Assembly: GCA_018701175.1 (NCBI GenBank)
Contig: JABIWF010000014.1
Span: 1-57,422, forward strand
Source: Methanobacteriota archaeon
GTDB taxonomy: Archaea > Thermoplasmatota > Poseidoniia > Poseidoniales > Poseidoniaceae
Direction: 5' to 3'
DNA length: 57,422 nt
In this document: positions 27,033 to 35,924 of the stretch, piece after piece
How the letters are laid out: each line of letters opens with the position of its first letter
Numbering within the stretch: the first letter of the stretch is position 1
Program-made: the position numbers and the translations under genes
The notes under the pieces: generated by a model
The model's database searches: none
Told to the model about the DNA's origin: nothing
Seen by the model: the letters and a program-made list of their open reading frames with translations, nothing else

Positions 27033-27737
27033 TCAAGATGTTGACCGCACCAAAGTCGTGGGGCCAACTGTCATTGCCAAACGTTCGTATTCGGTATTTG
27101 TACTGAGTTCGTCGTTCCAAAACAACTGCAATGTTTCACCAGAATACCAATTGGTATTGACTCCTGCAAGAACTGATTCTGAAGAGTCTTGTGATTCGGT
27201 AAGTGTCTCTGGCTCTTCGCCGTCATAAAACACCCACACTTCATCACTTTTCAGCGTATCAGAGCCTTGGTTCGTTATGTTCGCATAGATGTATTGATGG
27301 AAGACAGGTGCATCGAAGGTAGCAGGAGTTGTCGGTGTTTGGACCACATTGGACATGTTGTATATTGTCCATGTTGGGGTAGAAGAGCTTGGGCAGAAAC
27401 CGTGGTTGGTGATAACCACGTTTCCTACATCAATCTCGCCACCTGTTGTTGTGAATGTTGCGGAAAATCCGCCGCATTCATCCGAACCAACATTTGCTTT
27501 CAAAATCCCGTCAAAGTATCCCGTTCCTTGGTTGCCTGCAGACATTGACACTTCGTGTATGACATGCTGGGCAATGTCCACATCGTCAATGGTAAAACTT
27601 GGGTCTGGAACTGAGGCGCTTTCGATTGCATCCAAACCGGTTGCAACCTGTGCGTCCAAAGCTGAAATGGCCATTGAAAAGACCACCAGCATTGAGATCC
27701 CAACAATGAGACCTCCAATTCCGACCGAAGCGCCCAT
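27033..27737 (-). CDS. arlF: archaellum stator protein ArlF/FlaF
   Basis: A 234-residue protein. The N-terminal helix GIGGLIVGISMLVVFSMAISAL is followed by an extracellular domain with strands such as GYFDGILKANVGSD and HQYIYANITNQGSDTL. The position just before arlG and the shared topology support ArlF, which caps ArlG and binds the cell surface layer. A GTG at 27749 opens the frame but sits inside the ribosome-binding GAGGTGA, so the ATG at 27737 is chosen; this leaves one base after the preceding gene. Confidence 0.75.
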   Translation of the reverse strand: MGASVGIGGLIVGISMLVVFSMAISALDAQVATGLDAIESASVPDPSFTIDDVDIAQHVIHEVSMSAGNQGTGYFDGILKANVGSDECGGFSATFTTTGGEIDVGNVVITNHGFCPSSSTPTWTIYNMSNVVQTPTTPATFDAPVFHQYIYANITNQGSDTLKSDEVWVFYDGEEPETLTESQDSSESVLAGVNTNWYSGETLQLFWNDELSTNTEYERLAMTVGPTTLVRSTS

Positions 27738-27738
27738 A

Positions 27739-28587
27739 TCAGAGTTCACCTCGAAGCGACTGAACTTGACGCCATGAACTAATCAATGACGAAAAGACCA
27801 GCAATTCCTTGTGCGACAAATGGTCGTCTAACGCTGCTTCTGATTCACCAGGAGATGCCAATTGAACAATAGCAAGGACTGCACGCCCTTCCTGTTCTGA
27901 CAACATACCGGAAGACATTGCTTTCTGAGCAAAACTAACCGCAGCCATTCCCGACATACTGTCAAGAAGTAAGGCTGAAACGGTTGGAGCACCAACTTGG
28001 TTCGCATTCGCTGTCGCACCGGTTGAGGGTGCGTACAAGAATGGATTTGCAGCGAGTGCTTGTGCTTCATACAATTCGACCAGTGGGGCTTCATCAACGC
28101 TCTTGAGACGGTCCATGCCTGCCGCAGAGATGACTTCGCCACTTGCAGTGACGATGGTGTCTCCGCTCATCATGGATTCATCTCCAGCCGGTTCAGACAT
28201 AGCGACTGGATTACCTTCAGCATCCACAGTAGGGGCTGCTTGCGGGGTATCCAACCGAACTTCCACCATCCTCAGAACGTCCTCAACCATGTCAAGGCGA
28301 CTGCTGATGAGACGTTCCAATCCAGAAGTGTCGACGGTTGTGCTCGTTGGAACAGGTGATGAAGGGGCAAGAGTTGCCGCTACTGTTGGAACACTTCCAA
28401 CGCTGTTCATACGAGCTCGTGTCGGACTTGGACTGATTGTCCATGCATCGTCTTCGCTGAGTTCTCCTTCTTCGGGAAGCGGGACTTGTTCAATGGCGAT
28501 GTTCGCCATAATTTTCAGTCGTTCCTCCGTAAGGTCTGCATCTGCATCTCTGTTTTTATCTGCGTTACCGCTAAATGGCCATGCCAT
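27739..28587 (-). CDS. unrecognised archaellum-operon protein at the arlC/D/E position
   Basis: A 282-residue soluble protein. The N-terminal third is acidic and Pro/Ser/Thr-rich. A short amphipathic helix (GLERLISSRLDMVEDVLRMVEVRL) around residue 95 could form a coiled coil like the small FlaC helix. The C-terminal 100 residues are helical (VSALLLDSMSGMAAVSFAQK, SEQEGRAVLAIVQLASP, ELLVFSSLISSW). I do not see the FlaD/E domain signature. Its position between archaellins and arlF is where arlC/D/E lie in other euryarchaea, so a role in the cytosolic motor ring or chemotaxis coupling is inferred. GGGAGGA is six bases before ATG 28587. Confidence 0.65.
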   Translation of the reverse strand: MAWPFSGNADKNRDADADLTEERLKIMANIAIEQVPLPEEGELSEDDAWTISPSPTRARMNSVGSVPTVAATLAPSSPVPTSTTVDTSGLERLISSRLDMVEDVLRMVEVRLDTPQAAPTVDAEGNPVAMSEPAGDESMMSGDTIVTASGEVISAAGMDRLKSVDEAPLVELYEAQALAANPFLYAPSTGATANANQVGAPTVSALLLDSMSGMAAVSFAQKAMSSGMLSEQEGRAVLAIVQLASPGESEAALDDHLSHKELLVFSSLISSWRQVQSLRGEL

Positions 28588-28642
28588 GATAAATCCTCCC
28601 AAGGGCTGTAACGCCTTTCGGCATTGGTGCCCTTAGATGCAA

Positions 28643-29299
28643 TCAGATGACGAGTGACCCAGCATCTGTGCTTCCGATGTCCAAGGTTTGGAAGGTTGTA
28701 CCGCCGCTACCGACGTGAATGTAAAGTTGAACCTTCGAATCTCCACCTGCAGCACTGCAATCAACAGCGTTTGCGTTGTCGTTAGCATCGATCCACATGA
28801 CGTATCCAGTGCCTGGGTTCATGATTCCAGTCGCAGCATCTTCGGCATTTGCATCTGGCTCATCTTCGTCCATTTCAGCAACAGCACCTGCTGCTTGGAA
28901 AGCAGCTCCAGCACCGTCAGGGTCTCCAATGAATCCTTCAACAACACCATCGTCACAGAAGAACTGGAACGAAATTTCGTCCAGTGGTGCAGGTTCGCTA
29001 CCAGGAGCGAGACGGACGTGGAACATGTATGCTTCAGTACTTGTGAAAGCATTACCAACGTCGTTTCCTGCACCGCCGTTAGCGACAAAGCCAGCTGAAA
29101 TGAGGACCTTACCTGCCATGTTGTCGGCAGTGTCATCACCAGTGGTTTGAGCATTTTGTTGAAGTTTTTCAGCAGTTTGAATGATGACTGCTGCAGCGAC
29201 TGCAGCAACCAAAATCAAAGCAATAAAGACAATCATTGCACCGATACCGATAGCAGCGATTTTGTCTTCTTGAATATCGTTACGAGTATTTGACTTCAT
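28643..29299 (-). CDS. arlB: archaellin (archaellum filament protein), copy 1
   Basis: A 218-residue archaellin. A short hydrophilic leader ends at AAIG and is followed by IGAMIVFIALILVAAVAAAV, the class III signal peptide layout cut by PibD/ArlK just before the hydrophobic helix. The helix and following EKLQQNAQTTG are nearly identical to copy 2. The outer domain is acidic and Gly/Ala-rich, with two Cys (SFQFFCDDG and AVDCSAAG). Its ATG overlaps the copy 2 stop (ATGA). Confidence 0.9.
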   Translation of the reverse strand: MKSNTRNDIQEDKIAAIGIGAMIVFIALILVAAVAAAVIIQTAEKLQQNAQTTGDDTADNMAGKVLISAGFVANGGAGNDVGNAFTSTEAYMFHVRLAPGSEPAPLDEISFQFFCDDGVVEGFIGDPDGAGAAFQAAGAVAEMDEDEPDANAEDAATGIMNPGTGYVMWIDANDNANAVDCSAAGGDSKVQLYIHVGSGGTTFQTLDIGSTDAGSLVI

Positions 29300-29835
29300 A
29301 TGACTTTCGCCCCCGGTTGAACATCAGCACCATAATTCAAGGTCTCATACGTGAAACCTCCAGCGCCAGATTGGATAATCAATGTGTGGTCTGCGTTCTC
29401 AAAAGGAGCACAGTCATCAAGTGATGCAGTTGGAAGTGTAATGTCGTACGTCGAGCCTGGAACCAAAGTGGCACTCAAAGTATCCACTCCAACGAGGCTT
29501 GAAGACGTAAAGTCTCCAGCATCTACACCAGCAGTACAGACAATGTTCCAGTCAATGTTTGCTGGGTTGATTGCATCTGATCCTGGAGCCAGTTCGTAGG
29601 TAATGTACAATTCACCGACAGTAGGAATCATGACATTCTTGATGACCACTTTCGAGGACAGCAAGGAAGTCGTTTCTTCACCGGTTGTTTGTGCATTCTG
29701 TTGCAACTTTTCAGCAGTTTGAATAATAACTGCTGCTGCAACCGCTGCAACCAGAATCAATGCAATGAATACAATCATTGCACCGATACCAATAGCAGCG
29801 ATATTATCGCTTTTTTCGTTCGTATTTTCTTTCAT
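29296..29835 (-). CDS. arlB: archaellin (archaellum filament protein), copy 2
   Basis: A 179-residue archaellin, shorter than copy 1. The N-terminal leader, AAIG cleavage region and hydrophobic helix match copy 1, then the outer domain diverges. Two Cys are again present (NIVCTAG and LDDCAPF). ATG 29835 has GGTGA six bases upstream; another ATG four codons earlier (29847) overlaps this ribosome-binding site and is less likely. A 42-base A/T-rich gap separates it from the upstream 351-residue gene, and may hold an internal promoter. Confidence 0.9.
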   Translation of the reverse strand: MKENTNEKSDNIAAIGIGAMIVFIALILVAAVAAAVIIQTAEKLQQNAQTTGEETTSLLSSKVVIKNVMIPTVGELYITYELAPGSDAINPANIDWNIVCTAGVDAGDFTSSSLVGVDTLSATLVPGSTYDITLPTASLDDCAPFENADHTLIIQSGAGGFTYETLNYGADVQPGAKVI

Positions 29836-29889
29836 ATTTTTCACCATTTTTTAATTTTTATCCCCCATGTAGGGTGGAAAAGGATTGAG

Positions 29890-30945
29890 TTAAGAAGAAC
29901 CTCCAGAACTCATTGTGATGCGAAGTGGGATACGAATGATTGCCACTTCGTCGGGAGCGAGGCGTTCCACAAATGGAACTGCGTCAGCGGTGTAGCCTGG
30001 CGGGAACCAAGGCGAGAGAAGGATATCAGCAAGGGGCTCCATCGAGCGGTTTTGCGCACGTATGGTGACAAAAACTTCGCCAGTACGGATTTCATAACCT
30101 GTCGTAATCGCCAGTTTACGCGACAACGGTATTTCGTCTGCACCGTAACGGCGGTTGGCAGACACATTGAATCGAACTGGCAAGTTTCCTCCAGGAGCAA
30201 TTGTAGGCAGGTCAACCGATGAAGGCGTAGAAACCCAGCCTTCTGGCACCGGTGGAGAGAGGCGCATTGGCGGCATTGCCACGGGGCCATCGTTGATGAT
30301 ACGGACGACCAAGACACCTTCGTCGCCTCCAGCAGGCCATCGTGTTTCAAGGCCCATCCAGAAATGTCGGAATAAGAATGGGTTAAGGGTCGATGTGTTT
30401 CCACCGATTAAATCGTCTACAAGGTATTCAACTTCACCAGCAGCGCCACCCACATCTCCGATTTCTGCTGCACTTGTTGCGCTTCTCAATCGAAGGAGAA
30501 TAGTTTCAATATCGTTCTCGCTGATTTTCTTTTCATTAAGTAAACGGTGGAGCATAGCGATGTTTCTGCGTAAATACAGCACGTCTTCTTCCAAAACAGC
30601 AAGCGATGACTCAGCTTTGTCGACACTTGACAGAGCACGTCGTAGCTTGTGCGTTTGCAAGAAACTCTTTGCTTCACTGATTTCAAGTTCAGTACCGGCA
30701 AGCGAATTTGTATCGTCCTGAGCGATTCCGAGAACCATCGTCTCTAAATCCCTTGGAAGCGGTCGTTCTGGACTCGATGTCGAAGGCATTGGTGGGAACG
30801 GAGGTATCTCCTCGCCAACGTCCGCTTGCACGTCAACAGGAGCGGTATTCGAGGATTGACCGGTGACTTCATCCTCGAACTGAGGCATTTCATCAAGGGT
30901 TTTTTCCTCAACTGAGGGGTCGATGAGTTCTTCATCAGGCATCAT
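29890..30945 (-). CDS. coiled-coil plus beta-domain protein in the archaellum operon
   Basis: A 351-residue protein without signal peptide or membrane helix. Residues 1-70 are acidic and Pro-rich. Residues 80-180 are strongly helical and probably coiled coil (EAKSFLQTHKLRRALSSVDK, AVLEEDVLYLRRNIAMLHRL). Residues 200-345 look like a beta-sandwich: VLVVRIINDGPVAMPPMRLS, NLPVRFNVSANRRYG, GEVFVTIRAQNRS resemble CARDB/NEW3-type 'additional' beta domains. Not a known arl protein to me. GGAGGTGA lies just upstream, and the start overlaps the giant gene's stop by 11 bases, so the two are tightly coupled. Confidence 0.65.
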   Translation of the reverse strand: MMPDEELIDPSVEEKTLDEMPQFEDEVTGQSSNTAPVDVQADVGEEIPPFPPMPSTSSPERPLPRDLETMVLGIAQDDTNSLAGTELEISEAKSFLQTHKLRRALSSVDKAESSLAVLEEDVLYLRRNIAMLHRLLNEKKISENDIETILLRLRSATSAAEIGDVGGAAGEVEYLVDDLIGGNTSTLNPFLFRHFWMGLETRWPAGGDEGVLVVRIINDGPVAMPPMRLSPPVPEGWVSTPSSVDLPTIAPGGNLPVRFNVSANRRYGADEIPLSRKLAITTGYEIRTGEVFVTIRAQNRSMEPLADILLSPWFPPGYTADAVPFVERLAPDEVAIIRIPLRITMSSGGSS

Positions 30946-33900
30946 CGTTCACCTCCTCGTTTGAAAATAAGTTCTCTGGATTCAAGGCTTGTGAGGCTTC
31001 AGCAGAACCGAAGATATCCTCGAGGTTGAGTCCATCTCCTGCGAGTTCATTGAACAACCGAGCTGGGTCGCTCAAGTCACGTTCGATTCGAATGGCCTTC
31101 ACTTCGATGTCCGTGAGACGTCCGTAAAGAGCGCCGTACATGTTGTTTGCACGGTTAATCAAGAACCAAACACCTGCCATGACCACGATGACATAGGCTG
31201 CTATACTGACGACATTCGTCCGATCCTCGGTGAGCATTGGAGGAATACCCAGAATGATAGCAAGCATACCAAGTACCGGCATGCCAAGGATTGTGCGGAG
31301 TTGGCGACGGCTGCTGACAAGTTCTTCGAAATGGTCTGCATACAGTGTCGAAATACCTCGGCGAGCGCGTTGATAGTCTTCGTGGAGAAGCCGGAATTCG
31401 TCGGTGCTCTTCCACGTCATTCTCCAAATCCATAACGCAGCCAGTGTGAGGACAACAAAGCCCCACCAAGCGAATTGGAATACGTGGAAAGAGAAACCGA
31501 AACCAACAACACCAGCATAGATTGCTAAGAGTCGGAAATTATCGTTTTGAGAGGTTAAGCGGAAGAGGATAATCGAAACGAGTAAGCATGTAACTGCTGC
31601 TACGAAGCTGGCTGAAACACCTGGCGACCATGAAATGACGTCTTCCTTCAAGGTCTTTTTATCGTTCAAAACAACGTTGTTTTCCATGAATGAAGCGTCG
31701 AGTGACGCTACACATGATGCTTCAGAGCGCTGGGTCCACCAATCGATAGAATCGGCTGTGACCACCCACGTGAGAGTTCGTTCTTGGGTAGCGAAGAAGA
31801 ACGGTATCATTGAGTAATTGAGTCCTGAATTGACTGACCGATTTAGCATGGTTGGAGTTTCTGAAGGCAAGGTAGAGACGGTGAGGCCCTCGCATTGCAG
31901 GTCAACGACCACATCAAGAGCCGTAGCGGAGCCAACGTTTTGTACAACGACTGTAATCGTGCTTTGAGTGCCTTCTTGGAATTGACCTTCGTCCGAAGAG
32001 ATACTCTTGATCATTGGATCGGCAAATACTGCCAAAACAAGCGAGAATGTTTCCTCGTCATACACCGAGTAGCCGTTGTTTTCATCGGGGTGGTAGAGTC
32101 TAAACGTCAAATCCCAACCGTCACCGGGAAGAATAAATCCTTTCGTAGGCGTCTCCGCTTGAATTCGAATGGTGGAAGGATTCCATGCTTCAAGCTCTAC
32201 CAAATTATATCTCGAAGTCGGGCCAAGTGAAGTCGGGCCACATTCTTGATCGAGGTTTAGAGGATGGGAATCGGAAGTTCCGTCAAATTTGTCGACATAG
32301 AGCGTGAAGTTCCAAGAATACTCGAACTCGGAAAGGCCCATCGATTCGAGATTCAACAGACGTTCAGAGTTACAAAGTTCAATCATGTAGGCCACTTCAC
32401 TGCCGTTCCCAGTTGGGATATTTGTGTACGGGAGGAAAACATCGACAAAGTCGCTGTTAATGTCAGGTTCAATACCAATATCGCCCGTCGAAAAGAAGCG
32501 AGACATAACCAGTTGTGTTGTGAATTGACCGCTGCCTTCCACTTCTGTTTCAGTAGGGTCAAGGAACAGTGTCAAATCTGCAGTCAGTGAAAGAAGCGGC
32601 AGGTCGACGGCTCCGACGGCAGTGAACGAGTGGACAACGGGCGTGTTGATTGGAAGAACAATCAAAGACGGTTGAGTCACCATTTCCCAATCGGTTGAGA
32701 GATTTGAGAGGCCGGGTCGAGTTATTGCATATACGGCATTGACGGTGACATCCTTGTTTCCTGTGTTCAAGAGCGTGACTTCCCAAGTGCGAGTGGATTT
32801 GGGTTGGAACTCCATAACATCAGGCCAATCCGAAGATTCAACGATGAAAAGTGGCTGTATCAACAATTGAACTGTGTGCGTACTGTAGACAATGCCAGTC
32901 GTCGAATTAACGGCCGTAATGGTAAGATTGTAAACTGAACCCTGAACAAGCGTATCGGTTCCGCCAAGGCTTGGGATAGCAACATTTACGCTGTCAGAAT
33001 AGGTTTGGTCAATGGAGAGAACTTCCGTGAGTTCCGTCATCGAGAGTGTAATATTGCCTTCAACGGCCAAAGTGACCTTGACTGTTTCCTGGAGGTTGCC
33101 GTAATTGATGATGTCAAAATCGACTTGTTCCATTTGACCAGGAGTTACTGCCATCTGGTCAGGTGCGGTGATTCCAATCGAATGGTTTTCAGTGATGTTG
33201 GCAACTACGTTTGAGGAAAGGAGGATTTGACCGTTGTTGGTCGATACCCATACAGTGGTCATGTAGAAACCGTCGGAGTCTGCATTATCGTTCGCATTCA
33301 TCTCTATTCGGATTGTTTCTTCATATCCTGCTGCGATAAAGAGACTCGAAGATGTCGGAGATTCGATGTTGAAATCGACATCGCCGGCCAGAGAATTATC
33401 CAACCAAATCTCGTAATCTGCAGGCGCATTGCCAGTGTTTTTGACAACAATAGAAGTAAAGGTCGAATCTGTGACGTCGAGTTCAAGTGACTGATTTGTT
33501 GGTGTGAGGCTGCCGTTGAAAATCTGCCCTACAACCACAAAGAACACGTGTTCGCTGCCAATCAGTTGACCTGAGATTGGATCTTCAATTCGTACCGTGA
33601 TAGGTTGATTTAATCCAGCAGGTGCGAGAGGGTCGGTTCGAATATTAAACGTCACAACTTGGATGTGTGCAGCGTTACCTGAGGAGCCATCGAGCGTACC
33701 GTCTGCAATGTCAGCAGTCAAATTGGAAATATTTTGGTCGTTTTCAGAGAAGTTCGCAGTCCAGTTTTTAGGGAGATTATCTACGATTCGCAAGCGATAT
33801 GAACCCACATCGTTACCAGTGTTAGCAAAACGCATTGGAATTGAATTATCGACTCCAACCGGTACATCGTATGGACCTGAGTCAAGGAAATCGCCATCGA

Positions 33901-35920
33901 TGACCTGCGGAATGATAAGTGTGTAATTCCGAGTAAGAGGGACTGCATTCACGCCACTACCAACCAATGCTGCGCTGAGTGTAGGCGTGATGGTCAATGA
34001 AGCGGCAAAAGTGCCAGCAACCGGATATTGATTCGCTTGCGGACCGATAATGTCCAAAGTGGTGTTCATACTGTCGCCGGGCAGGAGGCCGGAATAGAGC
34101 GGGTTTGAAACGGAAACCGACCAACGGTCAGCCTCTCCAAAGCCACCTTCATTAAACGCCGTGAAGGTCTTTGAAGTCGTGAGTGTAGCATCCAAGGTCT
34201 CAGTGAGTAATGTTGGAAGGTTGTGAATCACACGCAGATTCAAATCGATGTTTTTAACAAGTTGAGAGCCGGTGAGTGTTTGCTCAATTTCTTCGACTGA
34301 GACGTGTTGCGGTTCAGTATCCAGGCCGGGGTCAACAACGATTACGGGTGATACTTTGATCGGAGCAGTATCTTGCGAAGGTACACCCCCACCAATAGGT
34401 TGGCATTGAATCCAGACATCGAGTTCATCGCCAGCCATGTTGTACTCGCTGGTAACGATTGGGTTTTGGATTGCAGGAGCGGTAAGCGTCACAACGACTT
34501 GAGTTGTAGCGCCGGATGCAACTGGAGGTGTGATGGAAGGGCTGACCTCCCAAGTCCAGTTGAGTGTTGCGACCGATAACCCAGTCGTCAATGTGTAGGT
34601 CGTTGTGACACTTCCAGTGTTTTCGATTTGAGCGATGTATTGAGCTTGGCCACCCGGATTGATGGTTTTGATTGTAGAATCTTCGACCAGAGTGACTTCG
34701 CCTTTGAAGAAATCACCAACCATCACACGGCCTACGCCCGAAATTTGGTAATTGTCTGGAGAGTTAACAGAGGTGAACGTAATGGTAATTTTGTCCGTTT
34801 CCGAACGAACTGCGTTCGCTGGAACGTTGACATCGAGGGTAACGAGGCGAATGGATCCCGCAGGAAGCGTGGCGCCAAAAGAAGCGGAAGTAACATCAGC
34901 CCATGGCTTGTTTTGTGTAACTGAAATTGTGAAGAGGTCGGTTTCGACACCGGTGTTTTTGACAACGAATGTGATTGCAGTCGTGTCCCCCGGTTCGACA
35001 ACAAGTGTCGCAGGTTCAATGACGATTGCATTATAATCGGAAAATTTCACCCATGATTCGCGAACGACAACGGTTTCAGTCCAAGATGTACCATCGAACT
35101 TTACCGTTGCGGAGATATTCCAAACGCCAGTGAGCGTGGTGCCGTCGACATCAGCGCTTAGAATACCAGATTCCTGAAGAGTCCCTGATGAGGGAGGGTA
35201 TGATCCTGGTTGGAGTGTAACTGTGCCCGAAGTGAAGGTGATCACAGTGGGAGTCGGTGTCGAGTTGTCGGTAAGGACAATCGTCATTGTAGCAGAGATT
35301 GGCTTGACTCCAGAATTGGTAACCGATGTGTTGAGCGTTGAAATGGCGTTGGGCAGTGCCATTCTGTTGGTAGTGGGTGAGTCAGCAGGGAATGTATTCC
35401 CCATTGTTTCTCCAAGGTGCTTATTCTCGACAGAGAAAGCAAATCCAACATCTTGGATGTTGTTAAGGAGATCGTTTCCTGTCTCCTTTGTTGAGACCAA
35501 TTTAATTCGAAGTTCTTGCCCAGCACCGTTCGTTGCAGTCCATGAAAATGATATCGGCGTGAGGTCAACTTGCCCTGATGCACCGCTCACGCTGCCCATT
35601 GCGATGCTATCGACATCTGTGAACCCAAGGGATGGAGAGCCTTTGTGCTGCAAGACCAACCAAAGATCATCGTTACCAGAGCCAACTGCTGAAATGTTTG
35701 CAGTGACGACGTGTTCACCAGGTTCAAGGAAAAGGCTCGAACCAATCACAGCGGAACCAGAATTGCTGAGATGCAATGGGTTTCGGAAGTAAAAGTCAAG
35801 TGTTGCACGTCCGGATGTGCTCGATGAGTTGCTGGAATCCTCTGCATTGGCGAATGGCAAGTACATTGGCAACACAAACAGTGCCACAAGCAATGCTGCC
35901 AACAAGGATTGACGGCTCAC
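30935..35920 (-). CDS. giant membrane protein with beta-rich ectodomain, archaellum operon
   Basis: About 1,661 residues. A signal peptide (SRQSLLAALLVALFVLPMYL, cleavage after ANA) leads to roughly 1,350 extracellular residues made of repeated beta-sandwich units. Recurrent motifs are VKNTG, NTGN and VVxNxG followed by 'Y-I', e.g. TFVVKNTGVETDLFTI, IVVKNTGNAPADYEIW, VVVQNVGSATALDVVV: CARDB/NEW3-like repeats. The last 330 residues hold about five membrane helices with a cytoplasmic helical loop (EFRLLHEDYQRARRGISTLY) between the third and fourth, and an acidic tail. The start is uncertain: GTG 35920 or GTG 35941, near GGAGGTGA. The open frame to 36286 overlaps the upstream gene and is rejected. 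Confidence 0.75.
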   Translation of the reverse strand: MSRQSLLAALLVALFVLPMYLPFANAEDSSNSSSTSGRATLDFYFRNPLHLSNSGSAVIGSSLFLEPGEHVVTANISAVGSGNDDLWLVLQHKGSPSLGFTDVDSIAMGSVSGASGQVDLTPISFSWTATNGAGQELRIKLVSTKETGNDLLNNIQDVGFAFSVENKHLGETMGNTFPADSPTTNRMALPNAISTLNTSVTNSGVKPISATMTIVLTDNSTPTPTVITFTSGTVTLQPGSYPPSSGTLQESGILSADVDGTTLTGVWNISATVKFDGTSWTETVVVRESWVKFSDYNAIVIEPATLVVEPGDTTAITFVVKNTGVETDLFTISVTQNKPWADVTSASFGATLPAGSIRLVTLDVNVPANAVRSETDKITITFTSVNSPDNYQISGVGRVMVGDFFKGEVTLVEDSTIKTINPGGQAQYIAQIENTGSVTTTYTLTTGLSVATLNWTWEVSPSITPPVASGATTQVVVTLTAPAIQNPIVTSEYNMAGDELDVWIQCQPIGGGVPSQDTAPIKVSPVIVVDPGLDTEPQHVSVEEIEQTLTGSQLVKNIDLNLRVIHNLPTLLTETLDATLTTSKTFTAFNEGGFGEADRWSVSVSNPLYSGLLPGDSMNTTLDIIGPQANQYPVAGTFAASLTITPTLSAALVGSGVNAVPLTRNYTLIIPQVIDGDFLDSGPYDVPVGVDNSIPMRFANTGNDVGSYRLRIVDNLPKNWTANFSENDQNISNLTADIADGTLDGSSGNAAHIQVVTFNIRTDPLAPAGLNQPITVRIEDPISGQLIGSEHVFFVVVGQIFNGSLTPTNQSLELDVTDSTFTSIVVKNTGNAPADYEIWLDNSLAGDVDFNIESPTSSSLFIAAGYEETIRIEMNANDNADSDGFYMTTVWVSTNNGQILLSSNVVANITENHSIGITAPDQMAVTPGQMEQVDFDIINYGNLQETVKVTLAVEGNITLSMTELTEVLSIDQTYSDSVNVAIPSLGGTDTLVQGSVYNLTITAVNSTTGIVYSTHTVQLLIQPLFIVESSDWPDVMEFQPKSTRTWEVTLLNTGNKDVTVNAVYAITRPGLSNLSTDWEMVTQPSLIVLPINTPVVHSFTAVGAVDLPLLSLTADLTLFLDPTETEVEGSGQFTTQLVMSRFFSTGDIGIEPDINSDFVDVFLPYTNIPTGNGSEVAYMIELCNSERLLNLESMGLSEFEYSWNFTLYVDKFDGTSDSHPLNLDQECGPTSLGPTSRYNLVELEAWNPSTIRIQAETPTKGFILPGDGWDLTFRLYHPDENNGYSVYDEETFSLVLAVFADPMIKSISSDEGQFQEGTQSTITVVVQNVGSATALDVVVDLQCEGLTVSTLPSETPTMLNRSVNSGLNYSMIPFFFATQERTLTWVVTADSIDWWTQRSEASCVASLDASFMENNVVLNDKKTLKEDVISWSPGVSASFVAAVTCLLVSIILFRLTSQNDNFRLLAIYAGVVGFGFSFHVFQFAWWGFVVLTLAALWIWRMTWKSTDEFRLLHEDYQRARRGISTLYADHFEELVSSRRQLRTILGMPVLGMLAIILGIPPMLTEDRTNVVSIAAYVIVVMAGVWFLINRANNMYGALYGRLTDIEVKAIRIERDLSDPARLFNELAGDGLNLEDIFGSAEASQALNPENLFSNEEVNDDA

Positions 35921-35924
35921 AGAA

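Noticed and set aside
29833-29880. Hairpin or terminator before the archaellins (CCACCCTACATGGGGG on the minus strand)
   Set aside because: Only a three-base-pair core with a five-base loop and no clear U run on the transcript; too weak to call.
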